Of a DNA stretch of 47,077 nucleotides, positions 1 to 15,880 are shown piece by piece. Within the stretch, counting starts at the first letter, position 1, and every line of letters begins with the position of its first letter. The stretch is from an uncultured Collinsella sp. (lineage in GTDB: Bacteria > Actinomycetota > Coriobacteriia > Coriobacteriales > Coriobacteriaceae). Below the pieces are notes generated by a model. The model ran no database searches and was not told the origin of the DNA. It was given only the letters and a program-made list of their open reading frames with translations. The stretch covers positions 1-47,077 of the forward strand of contig CABVDH010000012.1 of the NCBI GenBank assembly GCA_902497065.1, written 5' to 3'. The translations under genes were made by a program, and so were the position numbers.

Positions 1-9
1 TATACTCAT
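1..9 (-). CDS. rplC: Start of ribosomal protein L3 (partial)
   Basis: Only the first three codons (M-S-I) are in the window; the gene continues past the left edge. The minus strand shows an ATG at positions 9-7, six bases after a GGGAGG ribosome binding site (21-16). The identity is inferred from context: rplC normally follows rpsJ as second gene of the S10 operon. The sequence itself proves only a start codon with a good binding site. Confidence 0.5.
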
Positions 10-15
10 GGAAAA

Positions 16-48
16 CCTCCCATTTCCCGATGTCCAAGAAATGGGAGG
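16..48 (-). promoter_or_regulatory. Hairpin that buries the rplC ribosome binding site
   Basis: An 11-bp perfect stem (CCTCCCATTTC pairing with GAAATGGGAGG) with an 11-nt loop lies between rpsJ and the next start codon. The 3' strand of the stem contains the GGGAGG binding site of the downstream gene, so the folded mRNA should block initiation. The TTTTCC after the stem makes it look like a terminator, but the start codon follows at once. Translational control or coupling is the likelier reading. Confidence 0.6.
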
Positions 49-95
49 CAGTTCAGTGACGGCAGCGGGGCCCTTTAAGCTATGAGCGATATCGC

Positions 96-404
96 TTAGA
101 GCTTGATGTCGATGTCGACGCCAGCGGGGAGGTCGAGACGCATGAGCGAATCAACGGTGCCCGAGGTGGGGTCGAGGATGTCGATGAGGCGCTTGTGGGT
201 GCGCATCTCGAACTGCTCACGGGAGTCCTTGTTCACGTGCGGCGAGCGGATAACCGTGTACAGGTTGCGCTCAGTGGGCAGGGGGACAGGACCGGAAACG
301 CGAGCGCCGGTCTTCTGAGCGGTCTCGACGATGAGCTTCGCGGACTGATCGACGACCTCGTGATCATAGCCCTTGAGGCGAATGCGGATCTTCTGGGTAG
401 CCAA
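96..404 (-). CDS. rpsJ: 30S ribosomal protein S10
   Basis: S10 is a small-subunit head protein and, as NusE, a partner of NusB in antitermination. The 102-residue product has normal family length and the typical opening (ATQKIRIRLKGYDHE) and RSPHVNKDSREQFE segment. Translation starts at TTG (404-402) with GGAGG about six bases upstream. The gene follows fusA by 61 bases on the same strand and precedes the presumed rplC. The str and S10 operons therefore appear joined, with no tuf gene after fusA. Confidence 0.97.
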   Translation of the reverse strand: MATQKIRIRLKGYDHEVVDQSAKLIVETAQKTGARVSGPVPLPTERNLYTVIRSPHVNKDSREQFEMRTHKRLIDILDPTSGTVDSLMRLDLPAGVDIDIKL

Positions 405-465
405 CTTAAACCTCCAAAGAGTGCGAGAGATGTTCTCGCAGGATTACGTAACAGGGAGCTCGAAC

Positions 466-2565
466 TTAGGCGTTCTTGCTCATGACCTCGTCCACGATGG
501 ACTTGGGCGCGGGCTCATAAGAGTCGAACTGCATCGTGTAGGATGCACGGCCCTGGGTCTGGGAGCGAAGGTCGGTAGCGTAACCGAACATCTCGCCCAG
601 CGGCACCTTGGCACGGATGAGCTTGCTGTTCTTGCGATCCTCCATGCCCTCGATCTTGCCGCGGCGACCGGAGAGGTTGCCCATAACGTCGCCCATGTAC
701 TGCTCGGGGGTCTCGACCTCGACAGCCATGATCGGCTCGAGCAGCTGCGGATCGGACTTCTTGAGGGCGTCCTTGATAGCCATGGAACCGGCGATCTTGA
801 AGGCGGCCTCGGAGGAGTCGACCTCGTGGTAAGAACCGTCGAACAGGGTGACCTTAACGTCGAGGACCGGGAAGCCGGCGATAACACCGGTGTTCAGGGC
901 CTCCTGGATGCCCTTGTCGATGGACGGGATGTACTCCTTGGGCACGACGCCGCCGACGATAGCGTTGACGAACTCGTAGCCGAAGCCCTCCTCCATCTTC
1001 TCGAGCTTGATGACGGCGTGGCCGTACTGACCGCGACCACCGGACTGACGGACGAACTTGCCCTCAGCCTTCTCGACGTCGTGACCAGCGGTCTCGCGGT
1101 AGGCAACCTGGGGCTTACCAACGTTAGCGTCAACCTTGAACTCGCGGAGCAGACGGTCGACGATGATCTCGAGGTGCAGCTCGCCCATGCCGGCGATGAT
1201 GGTCTGGCCGGTCTCGTGGTTGGTGGACACCTGGAAGGTCGGGTCCTCCTCGGCGAGCTTGGTCAGAGCCAGGGACATCTTGTCCTGCTCGGCCTTGGTC
1301 TTGGGCTCGATGGCAACGTCGATAACGGGCTTAGCGAACTCGATCTTCTCGAGGACGATCTCCTTGCCCTCGGCGCACAGGGTGTCACCGGTGGTGGAGT
1401 TCTTGAAGCCGACGCAAGCGACGATGTCGCCGGCGGCAGCGTCGTCACGGTCGATACGCTCGGCGGCGTTCATCTCGAGGATGCGGCCGAGGCGCTCGCG
1501 CTGACCGTTGGAAGCGTTGACCACGTAGGAGCCGGACTCGGCGCGGCCGGAGTAAACGCGGACATAGGTGAGCTTACCGACGAACGGGTCGGTCATGATC
1601 TTGAAGACCAGGCCGGAGAAGGGCTCGTCGAAGGAAGGATGACGCTGGATCTCCTCGCCGGTGTCCGGATCGGTACCGGTGACGGCCTCAACGTCGAGCG
1701 GGCTGGGCAGGTAGTCGACGACAGCGTCGAGCAGCTCCTGGACGCCCTTGTTCTTGTAGGCGGAGCCCACGAAGACGAGGTTGAGCTCATTGGCCAGAAC
1801 ACCCTTGCGCAGAGCAGCCTTGAGCTCCTCGACGGTGAAGTCCTCCTCCATGAGGATCTTCTCCATGAGCTCGTCGTCAAAGCTGGCAGCAGCGTCAAGG
1901 AGCTCCTCGCGCTTGGTGGCAGCGATGTCGGCAAACTCAGCCGGGATCTCGTCCATCGGCTCGGGGTAGGTCATACCCTTCTCGTCGGCCTTGAAGTCCC
2001 ATGCAGTCATGGTGACCAGGTCGATGACGCCCCAGAAGTTGTCCTCGGCGCCCATCGGGACCTGAGCGGCCACGGCGTTAGCGTCGAGACGATCCTTCAT
2101 GGTCTCGATAGCGTTGAAGAAGTCAGCGCCCACGCGGTCATACTTGTTGATGAAGGCGATGCGGGGGACGTTGAAGGTAGAAGCCTGGCGCCAAACGGTC
2201 TCAGACTGGGGCTGAACGCCGGCAACGGCGTCGAAGACGGCGACAGCGCCATCGAGGACGCGCAGGCAGCGCTCGACCTCGGCGGTGAAGTCAACGTGGC
2301 CCGGGGTGTCGATGATCTGGATGCGGTAGTCCTTACCGTCCTTGTTCCAGAAGCACGTGGTAGCAGCGGAGGTAATGGTTACGCCGCGCTCCTGCTCCTG
2401 AACCATCCAGTCCATGGTGGCAGCGCCCTCATGGACCTCACCGATCTTGTGGGTCTTACCGGTGTAGTAAAGAATACGCTCGGTCGTGGTGGTCTTACCG
2501 GCATCGATGTGGGCCATGATGCCGATGTTACGGGTATCGGAAAGCTTGTACTTAGGCTTAGCCAT
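466..2565 (-). CDS. fusA: Translation elongation factor G
   Basis: EF-G is the GTPase that drives ribosomal translocation and, with RRF, recycling. The 699-residue protein has the full family length. The P-loop AHIDAGKT is at residues 18-25, with the switch segment RGVTITSAATT, the DTPGHVDFT motif and the NKYD specificity motif following. The C-terminal domains IV-V are intact. It lies 19 bases after rpsG in the rpsL-rpsG-fusA-rpsJ series, the classical str order, and should be transcribed from the rpsL promoter at 3603-3631. Nothing is missing or unusual. Confidence 0.98.
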   Translation of the reverse strand: MAKPKYKLSDTRNIGIMAHIDAGKTTTTERILYYTGKTHKIGEVHEGAATMDWMVQEQERGVTITSAATTCFWNKDGKDYRIQIIDTPGHVDFTAEVERCLRVLDGAVAVFDAVAGVQPQSETVWRQASTFNVPRIAFINKYDRVGADFFNAIETMKDRLDANAVAAQVPMGAEDNFWGVIDLVTMTAWDFKADEKGMTYPEPMDEIPAEFADIAATKREELLDAAASFDDELMEKILMEEDFTVEELKAALRKGVLANELNLVFVGSAYKNKGVQELLDAVVDYLPSPLDVEAVTGTDPDTGEEIQRHPSFDEPFSGLVFKIMTDPFVGKLTYVRVYSGRAESGSYVVNASNGQRERLGRILEMNAAERIDRDDAAAGDIVACVGFKNSTTGDTLCAEGKEIVLEKIEFAKPVIDVAIEPKTKAEQDKMSLALTKLAEEDPTFQVSTNHETGQTIIAGMGELHLEIIVDRLLREFKVDANVGKPQVAYRETAGHDVEKAEGKFVRQSGGRGQYGHAVIKLEKMEEGFGYEFVNAIVGGVVPKEYIPSIDKGIQEALNTGVIAGFPVLDVKVTLFDGSYHEVDSSEAAFKIAGSMAIKDALKKSDPQLLEPIMAVEVETPEQYMGDVMGNLSGRRGKIEGMEDRKNSKLIRAKVPLGEMFGYATDLRSQTQGRASYTMQFDSYEPAPKSIVDEVMSKNA

Positions 2566-2584
2566 GTTAGTTCCTTACCTTAAC

Positions 2585-3058
2585 TTACCAACGATAGTGA
2601 GAGAACGCGCGGTTGGCCTCGGCCATCTTGAAGACGTCCTCACGCTTCTTGACGGAAGCGCCCAGGCCGTTGGAAGCGTCGAGGATCTCGTTGGCGAGAC
2701 GCTCGGCCATGGTCTTCTCCTTGCGAGCGCGGGAGAAGTTGACGATCCAGCGGATACCCAGAGCGGTGGAACGACGGGAGTTGACCTCCATCGGGACCTG
2801 ATAGGTAGCGCCACCGACACGCTTGGGCTTAACCTCGAGCGTGGGCTTGACGTTGTCCATAGCCTTCTTGAAGGTAGCGAGAGCGTCGCCACCCTCAGAC
2901 TTCTCGGCAACGATCTCGAAAGCGGTGTAAACGATGCGCTCAGCGGTGGCCTTCTTGCCGTCAAGAAGGACCTTGTTGATGAGCTGAGTCACCAGGCGGT
3001 TGTTGTAAACGGCGTCAGGCTGAACCTCACGACGATTAGCTGCTGCACGACGCGGCAT
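2585..3058 (-). CDS. rpsG: 30S ribosomal protein S7
   Basis: S7 is the primary 16S rRNA binding protein that nucleates head assembly and lines the E/P sites. The 157-residue product has the usual length, the basic N-terminus (MPRRAAANRREVQPD) and the typical AERIVYTAFEIV helix. The C-terminus AFSHYRW is characteristic. The start ATG has an AAGGAGA-type site just upstream. It sits between rpsL and fusA in the str operon. Confidence 0.97.
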   Translation of the reverse strand: MPRRAAANRREVQPDAVYNNRLVTQLINKVLLDGKKATAERIVYTAFEIVAEKSEGGDALATFKKAMDNVKPTLEVKPKRVGGATYQVPMEVNSRRSTALGIRWIVNFSRARKEKTMAERLANEILDASNGLGASVKKREDVFKMAEANRAFSHYRW

Positions 3059-3131
3059 GTGAAATCTCCTTAAGTGTCTACCGTGCGGCGCTTAGGCGGC
3101 ACACGGCGAAAGTATCAAAACGTTATCTGGC

Positions 3132-3509
3132 TTATTTGGCCTTGGGGCGCTTAGCACCGTACTTGGAACGGGCCTGCATACGGTTCTGGACCGGAGCAGC
3201 GTCGTAGGCGCCACGGATGACGTGATAACGGACACCAGGGAGGTCACGGACACGACCGCCGCGGACGAGCACGATGGAGTGCTCCTGCAGGTTGTGGCCC
3301 TCACCCGGGATGTAAGCAGTAACTTCGATGCCGTTGACAAGGCGAACACGGGCAACCTTACGAAGAGCCGAGTTCGGCTTCTTGGGGCTCGTGGTGAAGA
3401 CGCGGGTGCACACGCCGCGCTTCTGGGAGTTGTGCTGCAGAGCAGCGTTCTTGGACTTCTTGGGCACGGAACGACGGCCCTGGCGAACCAGCTGGTTAAT
3501 AGTAGGCAA
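3132..3509 (-). CDS. rpsL: 30S ribosomal protein S12
   Basis: S12 is the decoding-centre protein in which streptomycin-resistance substitutions arise. The 125-residue product carries the conserved TTSPKKPNSALRKVARVRL and YIPGEGHNLQEHS segments. The two classical resistance positions are lysines here (the K of PKKPNS and the K of VRYH-adjacent loops as in sensitive strains, judged by eye). Translation starts at TTG (3509-3507), six bases after AAGGAG. It is the first gene of the str operon, about 85 bases downstream of its promoter. Confidence 0.97.
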   Translation of the reverse strand: MPTINQLVRQGRRSVPKKSKNAALQHNSQKRGVCTRVFTTSPKKPNSALRKVARVRLVNGIEVTAYIPGEGHNLQEHSIVLVRGGRVRDLPGVRYHVIRGAYDAAPVQNRMQARSKYGAKRPKAK

Positions 3510-3602
3510 AGCGTACTCCTTCTCGAATGATTCCAGCTTTCTGTAAAGTGCAACGGCTTGAATCGAGGGGTCAGCATCCCCCTACGAAACACGCAGTTCG
3601 AT

Positions 3603-3631
3603 AGGATACGTGGCGTTAGCTGTGCCGTCAA
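3603..3631 (-). promoter_or_regulatory. Promoter of the rpsL-rpsG-fusA-rpsJ operon
   Basis: On the minus strand a TTGACG -35 box (3631-3626) and a TATCCT -10 box (3608-3603) are separated by exactly 17 bases. This is a strong housekeeping-type promoter that would give a leader of about 85 nt before rpsL. Confidence 0.75.
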
Positions 3632-3716
3632 CAGACCACGCCGCCGGGCGTATCCCAAAATGAGCATATTTCCGCAAAGCCTACACAAAAGGAATCCCCT
3701 CCTGTGCGCTTGGGCT

Positions 3717-3853
3717 GATTCCCGGCCCGGGCGGCCCAGGTTTTAAGTTTGCTGCTCTACAGTCCTGCGCAAGACGGAAAGCACATTAAGTGCTTTCCTT
3801 TGCGTGCGGAACTCGCGACAAACTTAAAACCTGGGCCGCCCGGGCCGGGAATC
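3717..3853. repeat. Long nested inverted repeat upstream of the str operon
   Basis: Two perfect 35-bp arms (3717-3751 and 3819-3853) flank a 67-bp centre. The centre contains a second stem of 9 bp, GGAAAGCAC with loop ATTAA and GTGCTTTCC (3776-3798). The centre is homologous to the one at 16680-16808: both share AGTCCTG, the CACATTAAGTG core and TGCGGAA, while the stem bases differ but still pair. It lies between the anti-sigma gene and the rpsL promoter and could insulate or terminate. The 552 bases between rpsL and the anti-sigma gene otherwise hold only the promoter, a dispersed repeat and a terminator. Confidence 0.85.
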
Positions 3854-3882
3854 CGACGTGCTCGTCGGGGCAACATTCCCTT

Positions 3883-3930
3883 CCAAAAAGGGACAGGTTT
3901 ATTTTGGTCGGTTTTATCTGGGTAAACGTC
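3883..3930 (+). repeat. Dispersed GGGACAGG repeat, copy 1
   Basis: A 48-base segment beginning CCAAAAAGGGACAGG matches 32444-32491 with three mismatches, and a shorter version lies on the minus strand at 5697-5730. The core has a six-base inverted repeat, CCAAAA and TTTTGG. Confidence 0.8.
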
Positions 3931-4021
3931 GCACTTCAGCGATGATCTGCTCTCATCTGTCGCATGGAAATCGGCGGCGCTTTCGGAAGTAAATCGCTCG
4001 CTTTAACCGCCCATTTACCGC

Positions 4022-4056
4022 AAAAGAGGCCGCTTTCCCTAGTAGGAAGCGACCTC
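4022..4056 (-). terminator. Terminator of the sigma/anti-sigma pair
   Basis: On the minus strand, GAGGTCGCTTCC pairs imperfectly with GGAAAGCGGCCTC and is followed by TTTTG. It starts six bases after the anti-sigma stop codon. Confidence 0.7.
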
Positions 4057-4061
4057 AGACC

Positions 4062-5138
4062 TTACGAATAGACGATGGTAAAGGGTACTTCTGTTTCGGT
4101 CTCTCCTGTTGACGTGTACCTCGTGCCCTCAAGCGTTACTGAGACCACTTGGTCGACATCAATCAACTTCGTTGGCACCCAGATGTTCTCTCCGCTATTG
4201 CGCGTATAAGAAAAATATAAGTTGAACGCCCCTGCGTCGTCATCTTCGATAATCTGCTCCGATCCATCCTTGTAGGTAACCGTCAACTTCTTCGTGACTG
4301 CGTCAATGCCCAAATCATCGATGTGTGTCTGGATAGAAAACGGGCTGATCTCGAGAGGCGAGTCATCGGAGCGGAGTTCCTTTTTATCGACGTACGCTCC
4401 AACGCTAAACTCGGGCGTCGATGCCTCGAACGGCTTCGCATCCTCGCCTTCGCCCTCGGTCCACGAGATATTCCAGGTGACCGCATGTTGAAAACCTCGC
4501 TCGCGATCCATAGAAGCAAAGTACATCGTGCCATTAATGACAGTATCGCTTGATGTGTCCTTATCAATGGTGCAGCGTGTGTCAGCCCATTCCTCGCCGA
4601 AGTTCATGCCGGGCGTGCCGATGCCTTGTTCTTCTTCACCATAGAGAACAAGTTCGCCAGTCTCTGCTGCCGGCTTGTAGTAGTTAACACCATTTGGATT
4701 GGATAGCGTAAACGTCACAGCACCGCAGCCGTTTTGGTCGATTGCCATCTCATGGATATCGAGCGTATAGCCGTTGCCCTCGACGGACAGATTAACCTCC
4801 TGGACTGCACCCTCCAGGCTTTGGGGCGCGATGCCATCACCAAACTCTCTGGTGTAGGTATATTTAGTCCCCGATGAGCCGCCGTTTGTCCAGGTAATGG
4901 AATCCCCGTTGCCGTGGTTTCCCCAGGCTGAGGCAAAATAGCTGGAATTGATAACGGCGTAGGCGACCCCTCCGGTCGCCAACACTCCGACAAGACACCC
5001 GATAACCGCAACATAGAGGGGCTTAGCATGACCCCTTTTGCGAAGCGGCTCGCCTTCAGCTGCATTAAGAACGCGATCGGCAAGATCGCTATCGGCTTGG
5101 ATGGACTCGAAGGCCTGCTTGATTTGATTGGATTTCAC
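4062..5138 (-). CDS. Membrane anti-sigma-like protein
   Basis: The 358-residue product has a short cytoplasmic N-terminus (residues 1-40), one membrane segment at about 41-63 and a long extracytoplasmic part. That layout is typical of membrane anti-sigma factors paired with ECF sigma factors. The N-terminal part (QAFESIQADSDLADRVLNAA) resembles the sigma-binding start of DUF4179-type proteins. It overlaps the end of the sigma gene by 50 bases, so translation is probably coupled. The role follows from architecture and pairing; the outer domain was not recognised and the signal it senses is unknown. Confidence 0.6.
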   Translation of the reverse strand: MKSNQIKQAFESIQADSDLADRVLNAAEGEPLRKRGHAKPLYVAVIGCLVGVLATGGVAYAVINSSYFASAWGNHGNGDSITWTNGGSSGTKYTYTREFGDGIAPQSLEGAVQEVNLSVEGNGYTLDIHEMAIDQNGCGAVTFTLSNPNGVNYYKPAAETGELVLYGEEEQGIGTPGMNFGEEWADTRCTIDKDTSSDTVINGTMYFASMDRERGFQHAVTWNISWTEGEGEDAKPFEASTPEFSVGAYVDKKELRSDDSPLEISPFSIQTHIDDLGIDAVTKKLTVTYKDGSEQIIEDDDAGAFNLYFSYTRNSGENIWVPTKLIDVDQVVSVTLEGTRYTSTGETETEVPFTIVYS

Positions 5139-5607
5139 GGTCGCCCTCCTCTAGGATGAATTTGAGCTTCGATCGACCGCGAGCTAAACGCGTTCGAACG
5201 GTCGCGGCTGGCACATGCAGTAACTCGGCAATCTCTGAGGTCGAAAAGCCCAGATAGTAATAGAGCACGATGGGGACGCGGAATCGCTCCGGAAGTCGCA
5301 TAACGTCTGACAGGACCACCTTGGTCTCCTCCTGCGCCGTCGAAAGCGAATCGGCCAGGTTCTCAATATCCTCCACACGCCTCCATGGCTTTCGAAAGAG
5401 CGATTTGCATTCATTGATCGTGACCCGGATAAGCCAGCGACGAAGATCCTCCCAACTCTCAAATTGCGTATCGCTTTTGAGCAGCTTAAGAAAGACATCT
5501 TGGGCAACATCATCGGCATCGGCGCGATCGCGCAGATACGTCAATGCGATTCGAAACACGACATCCCGGTGATCTTCGACCGCCTGTCTAAATGTTTGTT
5601 CTTCCAT
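5089..5607 (-). CDS. ECF-type RNA polymerase sigma factor
   Basis: The 172-residue product contains region 2 (RIALTYLRDRADADDVAQD, then FLKLL and the RWLIRVTINECKS segment) and region 4 (LPERFRVPIVLYYYLGFS followed by the IAELLHVPAATVRTRLARGR helix-turn-helix). A longer reading from 5691 is possible, but ATG 5607 has GGGAGGTGA five bases upstream. The 5691 start would lie upstream of the promoter at 5656-5684. The gene is followed by, and overlaps, a membrane anti-sigma-like gene. The promoter is of ECF type, so the factor probably activates its own transcription. Confidence 0.88.
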   Translation of the reverse strand: MEEQTFRQAVEDHRDVVFRIALTYLRDRADADDVAQDVFLKLLKSDTQFESWEDLRRWLIRVTINECKSLFRKPWRRVEDIENLADSLSTAQEETKVVLSDVMRLPERFRVPIVLYYYLGFSTSEIAELLHVPAATVRTRLARGRSKLKFILEEGDREIQSNQAGLRVHPSR

Positions 5608-5655
5608 AATCACCTCCCGGTGACGGTACTGATTCTTGATGAGGTCCTCACCATA

Positions 5656-5684
5656 GATACGCTCTGGCCGGACGAAATGTTTCA
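5656..5684 (-). promoter_or_regulatory. Putative ECF-dependent (autoregulated) promoter
   Basis: On the minus strand a TGAAAC box (5684-5679) and CGTATC (5661-5656) are 17 bases apart. This matches the usual ECF pattern of an AAC-containing -35 and a CGT-containing -10. It would start transcription about 40 nt before the sigma gene. Confidence 0.6.
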
Positions 5685-5696
5685 AATTCAAGCAGG

Positions 5697-5730
5697 AAAA
5701 CCTACCAAAATAAACCTGTCCCTTATTGGC
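5697..5730 (-). repeat. Dispersed GGGACAGG repeat, copy 2
   Basis: On the minus strand this reads TAAGGGACAGGTTTATTTTG followed by GTAGGTTTT, the same core as the copies at 3883 and 32444. It lies in the gap between rpoC and the sigma gene, which holds this repeat, the ECF-type promoter and the nested terminator and nothing else I can support. Confidence 0.7.
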
Positions 5731-5772
5731 AAGGGATCAACGGAACGCAACAGGTTGAGCATACGCAAGCGA

Positions 5773-5872
5773 GCGGCCCCCAGAGCGTACAAGGTGGCAT
5801 GAAAAAGGCAGGGCATTGACCTTTTGGTCATGCCCTGCCTTTTGAATGACAGATTGTAGCTCTGGGGGCCGC
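5773..5872. terminator. Nested inverted repeat ending the rpoBC operon
   Basis: An outer pair of about 19-bp arms (5773-5792 and 5854-5872, one base bulged) encloses a 19-bp hairpin (5802-5843, loop TTTT) with A and T runs on its two sides. The inner hairpin works as an intrinsic terminator in both directions. It lies about 75 bases after the rpoC stop. Confidence 0.85.
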
Positions 5873-5916
5873 ACAGCGACGGAGGTCGCCGCCGTTCGTT
5901 AGAACGGCGGAACTAA

Positions 5917-13890
<7,974 letters not shown>

Positions 13891-13963
13891 CAGGTTTTTC
13901 CTCCTTCACGGAAATGCTCGGTGGGTTGGCGAGGCATAGCTTCGCCAGTTATCGCAACCTAAT

Positions 13964-13991
13964 AGTTTATCAGGTACCGACCGTTGGGCAA
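13964..13991 (-). promoter_or_regulatory. Promoter of rpoBC
   Basis: On the minus strand a TTGCCC -35 (13991-13986) and a TAAACT -10 (13969-13964) are 16 bases apart. The predicted leader is about 66 nt. Confidence 0.55.
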
Positions 13992-14121
13992 GAAAAGCCT
14001 TGACGCGATTGAGTTTTTGGAGTAGCAAAGTTTTTCGACAGAAAATACGCAGGTAAATGTATGTGTATCGAACATCTGTTCATATATTTTCTGTGAACAG
14101 AGAGCCGGCAATCGCAGCTCT

Positions 14122-14155
14122 TATAAAAAACGAGCGCGAACCGAGGTCCGCGCCC
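14122..14155 (-). terminator. Terminator of galU
   Basis: On the minus strand GCGCGGAC and GTTCGCGC pair (one G-T wobble) around a CTCG loop, followed by TCGTTTTTT. It lies just after the galU stop. Confidence 0.75.
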
Positions 14156-14177
14156 GTAAATGTCGATATCCGAAGGC

Positions 14178-15086
14178 TTACTTGCGCATCAATCCGCCGC
14201 GCTCGTCGATGGCGTCCCAGAAGGCGCTTGCAAAGCGGGGATCGCTTGCAGCCATGAGGGCGTTGGTGGCCATCCAGCCAGAGGGAGTGCCGGTGTCGTA
14301 GCCCGACAGCGGGTCGATGACGACGGCATACATGGCCTCACGGTCGAGCGAACGGGCCATGGCGTCGGTGAGCTGGATCTCGCCGCCCTTGCCGGCCTGC
14401 TGATCTGCCAGCAGGTCCATGACCAACGGGCTCAGCAAGTAGCGACCGACGATGTACAGGTTGGACGGAGCCGCCTCGGGAGCGGGCTTCTCGACCAGAC
14501 CGCCGATACGCCAGACAGCGCCCGGCTCTGCATCGGCAACGTCCTCGGCGCCCTCGAGCGAACCGACGCGCTCGCCGGCGATAACGCCGTAGCGGCTGAC
14601 TTCCTCGGGCGAGCAAGCAGCGACGGCGATAACCGAAGCTCCACCGTGCTCCTTGGAAACGGCGAGCATCTTGTCGCAGATGTCGCGATTAGGCACAACG
14701 TAGTCGCCCAGAAGAACCAGGAAGTTCTCCCCTGCCACGGCGTCAGCAGCAGAGCGAATAGCATGGCCGAGGCCCTTGGGCTCGTACTGATAACGGAAGT
14801 CGACCGGCATACCGCCAGCGTGGGCGACGGCATCGGCATAGGCGTTCTTGCCGCGCTCGCGCAGCAGGTTCTCGAGCGAGCGATCGGGCTGGAAGTAGTT
14901 CAGCAGCTCAGGCTTGCCGGGAGAAGTAACGATGATGGCATCGTCGACCTCCTCGGGGTCGAGCGCCTCCTCGACGACATACTGAATGACGGGCTTGTCG
15001 AGCACCGGCAGCATCTCTTTGGGGGTGCACTTAGTGCCAGGCAGAAAACGCGTGCCAAGACCGGCGGCGGGGATGATTGCCTTCAT
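14178..15086 (-). CDS. galU: UTP-glucose-1-phosphate uridylyltransferase
   Basis: Makes UDP-glucose from UTP and glucose-1-phosphate for cell-surface glycans. The 302-residue protein starts at ATG 15086 with the nucleotide-binding signature AAGLGTRFLPGTK and the sugar-phosphate segment KEMLPVLDKPVIQYVVEEA. GLGHAIRSA and GEIQLTDAM are further GalU hallmarks. An upstream ATG at 15170 stays in frame, but the family begins at MKAIIPAAG. The gene is monocistronic, with a candidate promoter at 15183-15210 and a terminator, wedged between rplJL and rpoBC. Confidence 0.95.
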   Translation of the reverse strand: MKAIIPAAGLGTRFLPGTKCTPKEMLPVLDKPVIQYVVEEALDPEEVDDAIIVTSPGKPELLNYFQPDRSLENLLRERGKNAYADAVAHAGGMPVDFRYQYEPKGLGHAIRSAADAVAGENFLVLLGDYVVPNRDICDKMLAVSKEHGGASVIAVAACSPEEVSRYGVIAGERVGSLEGAEDVADAEPGAVWRIGGLVEKPAPEAAPSNLYIVGRYLLSPLVMDLLADQQAGKGGEIQLTDAMARSLDREAMYAVVIDPLSGYDTGTPSGWMATNALMAASDPRFASAFWDAIDERGGLMRK

Positions 15087-15182
15087 GTTATTCAAAGATC
15101 CTTTCGCAGGCGCAAAAGCGCCCCATGCGTGCGGCACACAGCCGCAGACCAAATTGCGATACCCAAGCATCTTACCGCTGGA

Positions 15183-15210
15183 ACTATATGTCGCTACAAG
15201 GCAGAGACAA
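15183..15210 (-). promoter_or_regulatory. Candidate galU promoter
   Basis: On the minus strand TTGTCT (15210-15205) and TATAGT (15188-15183) are separated by 16 bases, about 90 bases before galU. The interval 15087-15400 otherwise holds only the rplL terminator. Confidence 0.45.
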
Positions 15211-15332
15211 TTCTTCAGCAGGTTAACGCAAATTATTGCTCGAATGGTGCAATTTTATTGCCCAACGGCAGGGCGCCCGATACGACGCAAATCACAGAAC
15301 ATGGCAGTTTGAGCTACCGATGCCGAGGGACC

Positions 15333-15372
15333 GAAAAACAAAAAAGACGGGGCTCGCAATGCGAACCCCGTC
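15333..15372 (-). terminator. Terminator of rplJL
   Basis: A GC-rich stem, GACGGGGTTCGC with GCGAGCCCCGTC, is followed on the minus strand by TTTTTTGTTTTTC. It is 28 bases after the rplL stop and explains why galU and rpoBC need their own promoters. Confidence 0.92.
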
Positions 15373-15400
15373 TGCAAAGAAATCTGGCGAGAAAGCCTGA

Positions 15401-15778
15401 TTACTTGAGGGTGACAGCAGCGCCAGCAGCCTCGAGCTTCTCCTTGGCAGCCTCGGCGTCCTCCTTCTTGGCACCCTCGAGAACAGCCTTGGGAGCGCCC
15501 TCGACGACCTCCTTGGCCTCCTTCAGGCCAAGGTTGGTGAGCTCACGGACGGCCTTGATGACCTGGATCTTGTTGTCGCCGAAGCCCTCGAGCACGACGT
15601 CAAACTCGGTCTTCTCCTCGGCCTCAGCAGCGCCAGCAGCGGGAGCGGCGACAACAGCGGCAGGAGCAGCGGCGGAAACGCCGAAGGTGTCCTCGATAGC
15701 CTTAACGAGCTCGGAAGCCTCGAGAAGGGTCATTTCCTTAAGAGCATCGATGATCTCATCGGTGGTAAGCTTAGCCAT
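15401..15778 (-). CDS. rplL: 50S ribosomal protein L7/L12
   Basis: L7/L12 forms the flexible stalk dimers that recruit translational GTPases. The 125-residue protein has the helical N-terminal dimer domain (KLTTDEIIDALKEMTLLEAS), an Ala/Pro hinge at about 48-62 and the C-terminal domain with KIQVIKAVRELTNLGLKEAK. ATG 15778 is chosen because it has AAAGGA upstream and fits the family start (MAKLTTDEI), although the frame is open to 15811. It follows rplJ by about 100 bases in the same operon. Confidence 0.97.
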   Translation of the reverse strand: MAKLTTDEIIDALKEMTLLEASELVKAIEDTFGVSAAAPAAVVAAPAAGAAEAEEKTEFDVVLEGFGDNKIQVIKAVRELTNLGLKEAKEVVEGAPKAVLEGAKKEDAEAAKEKLEAAGAAVTLK

Positions 15779-15880
15779 TTCTAAGTCCTTTCGGTTTCCG
15801 TGCGGATGCACGGAGATCAGTTAAAACACGGCGCGAATGCGCCAGGGGTGCGGCGTTGCCGCCGCGGGTGAAAACAGCAA

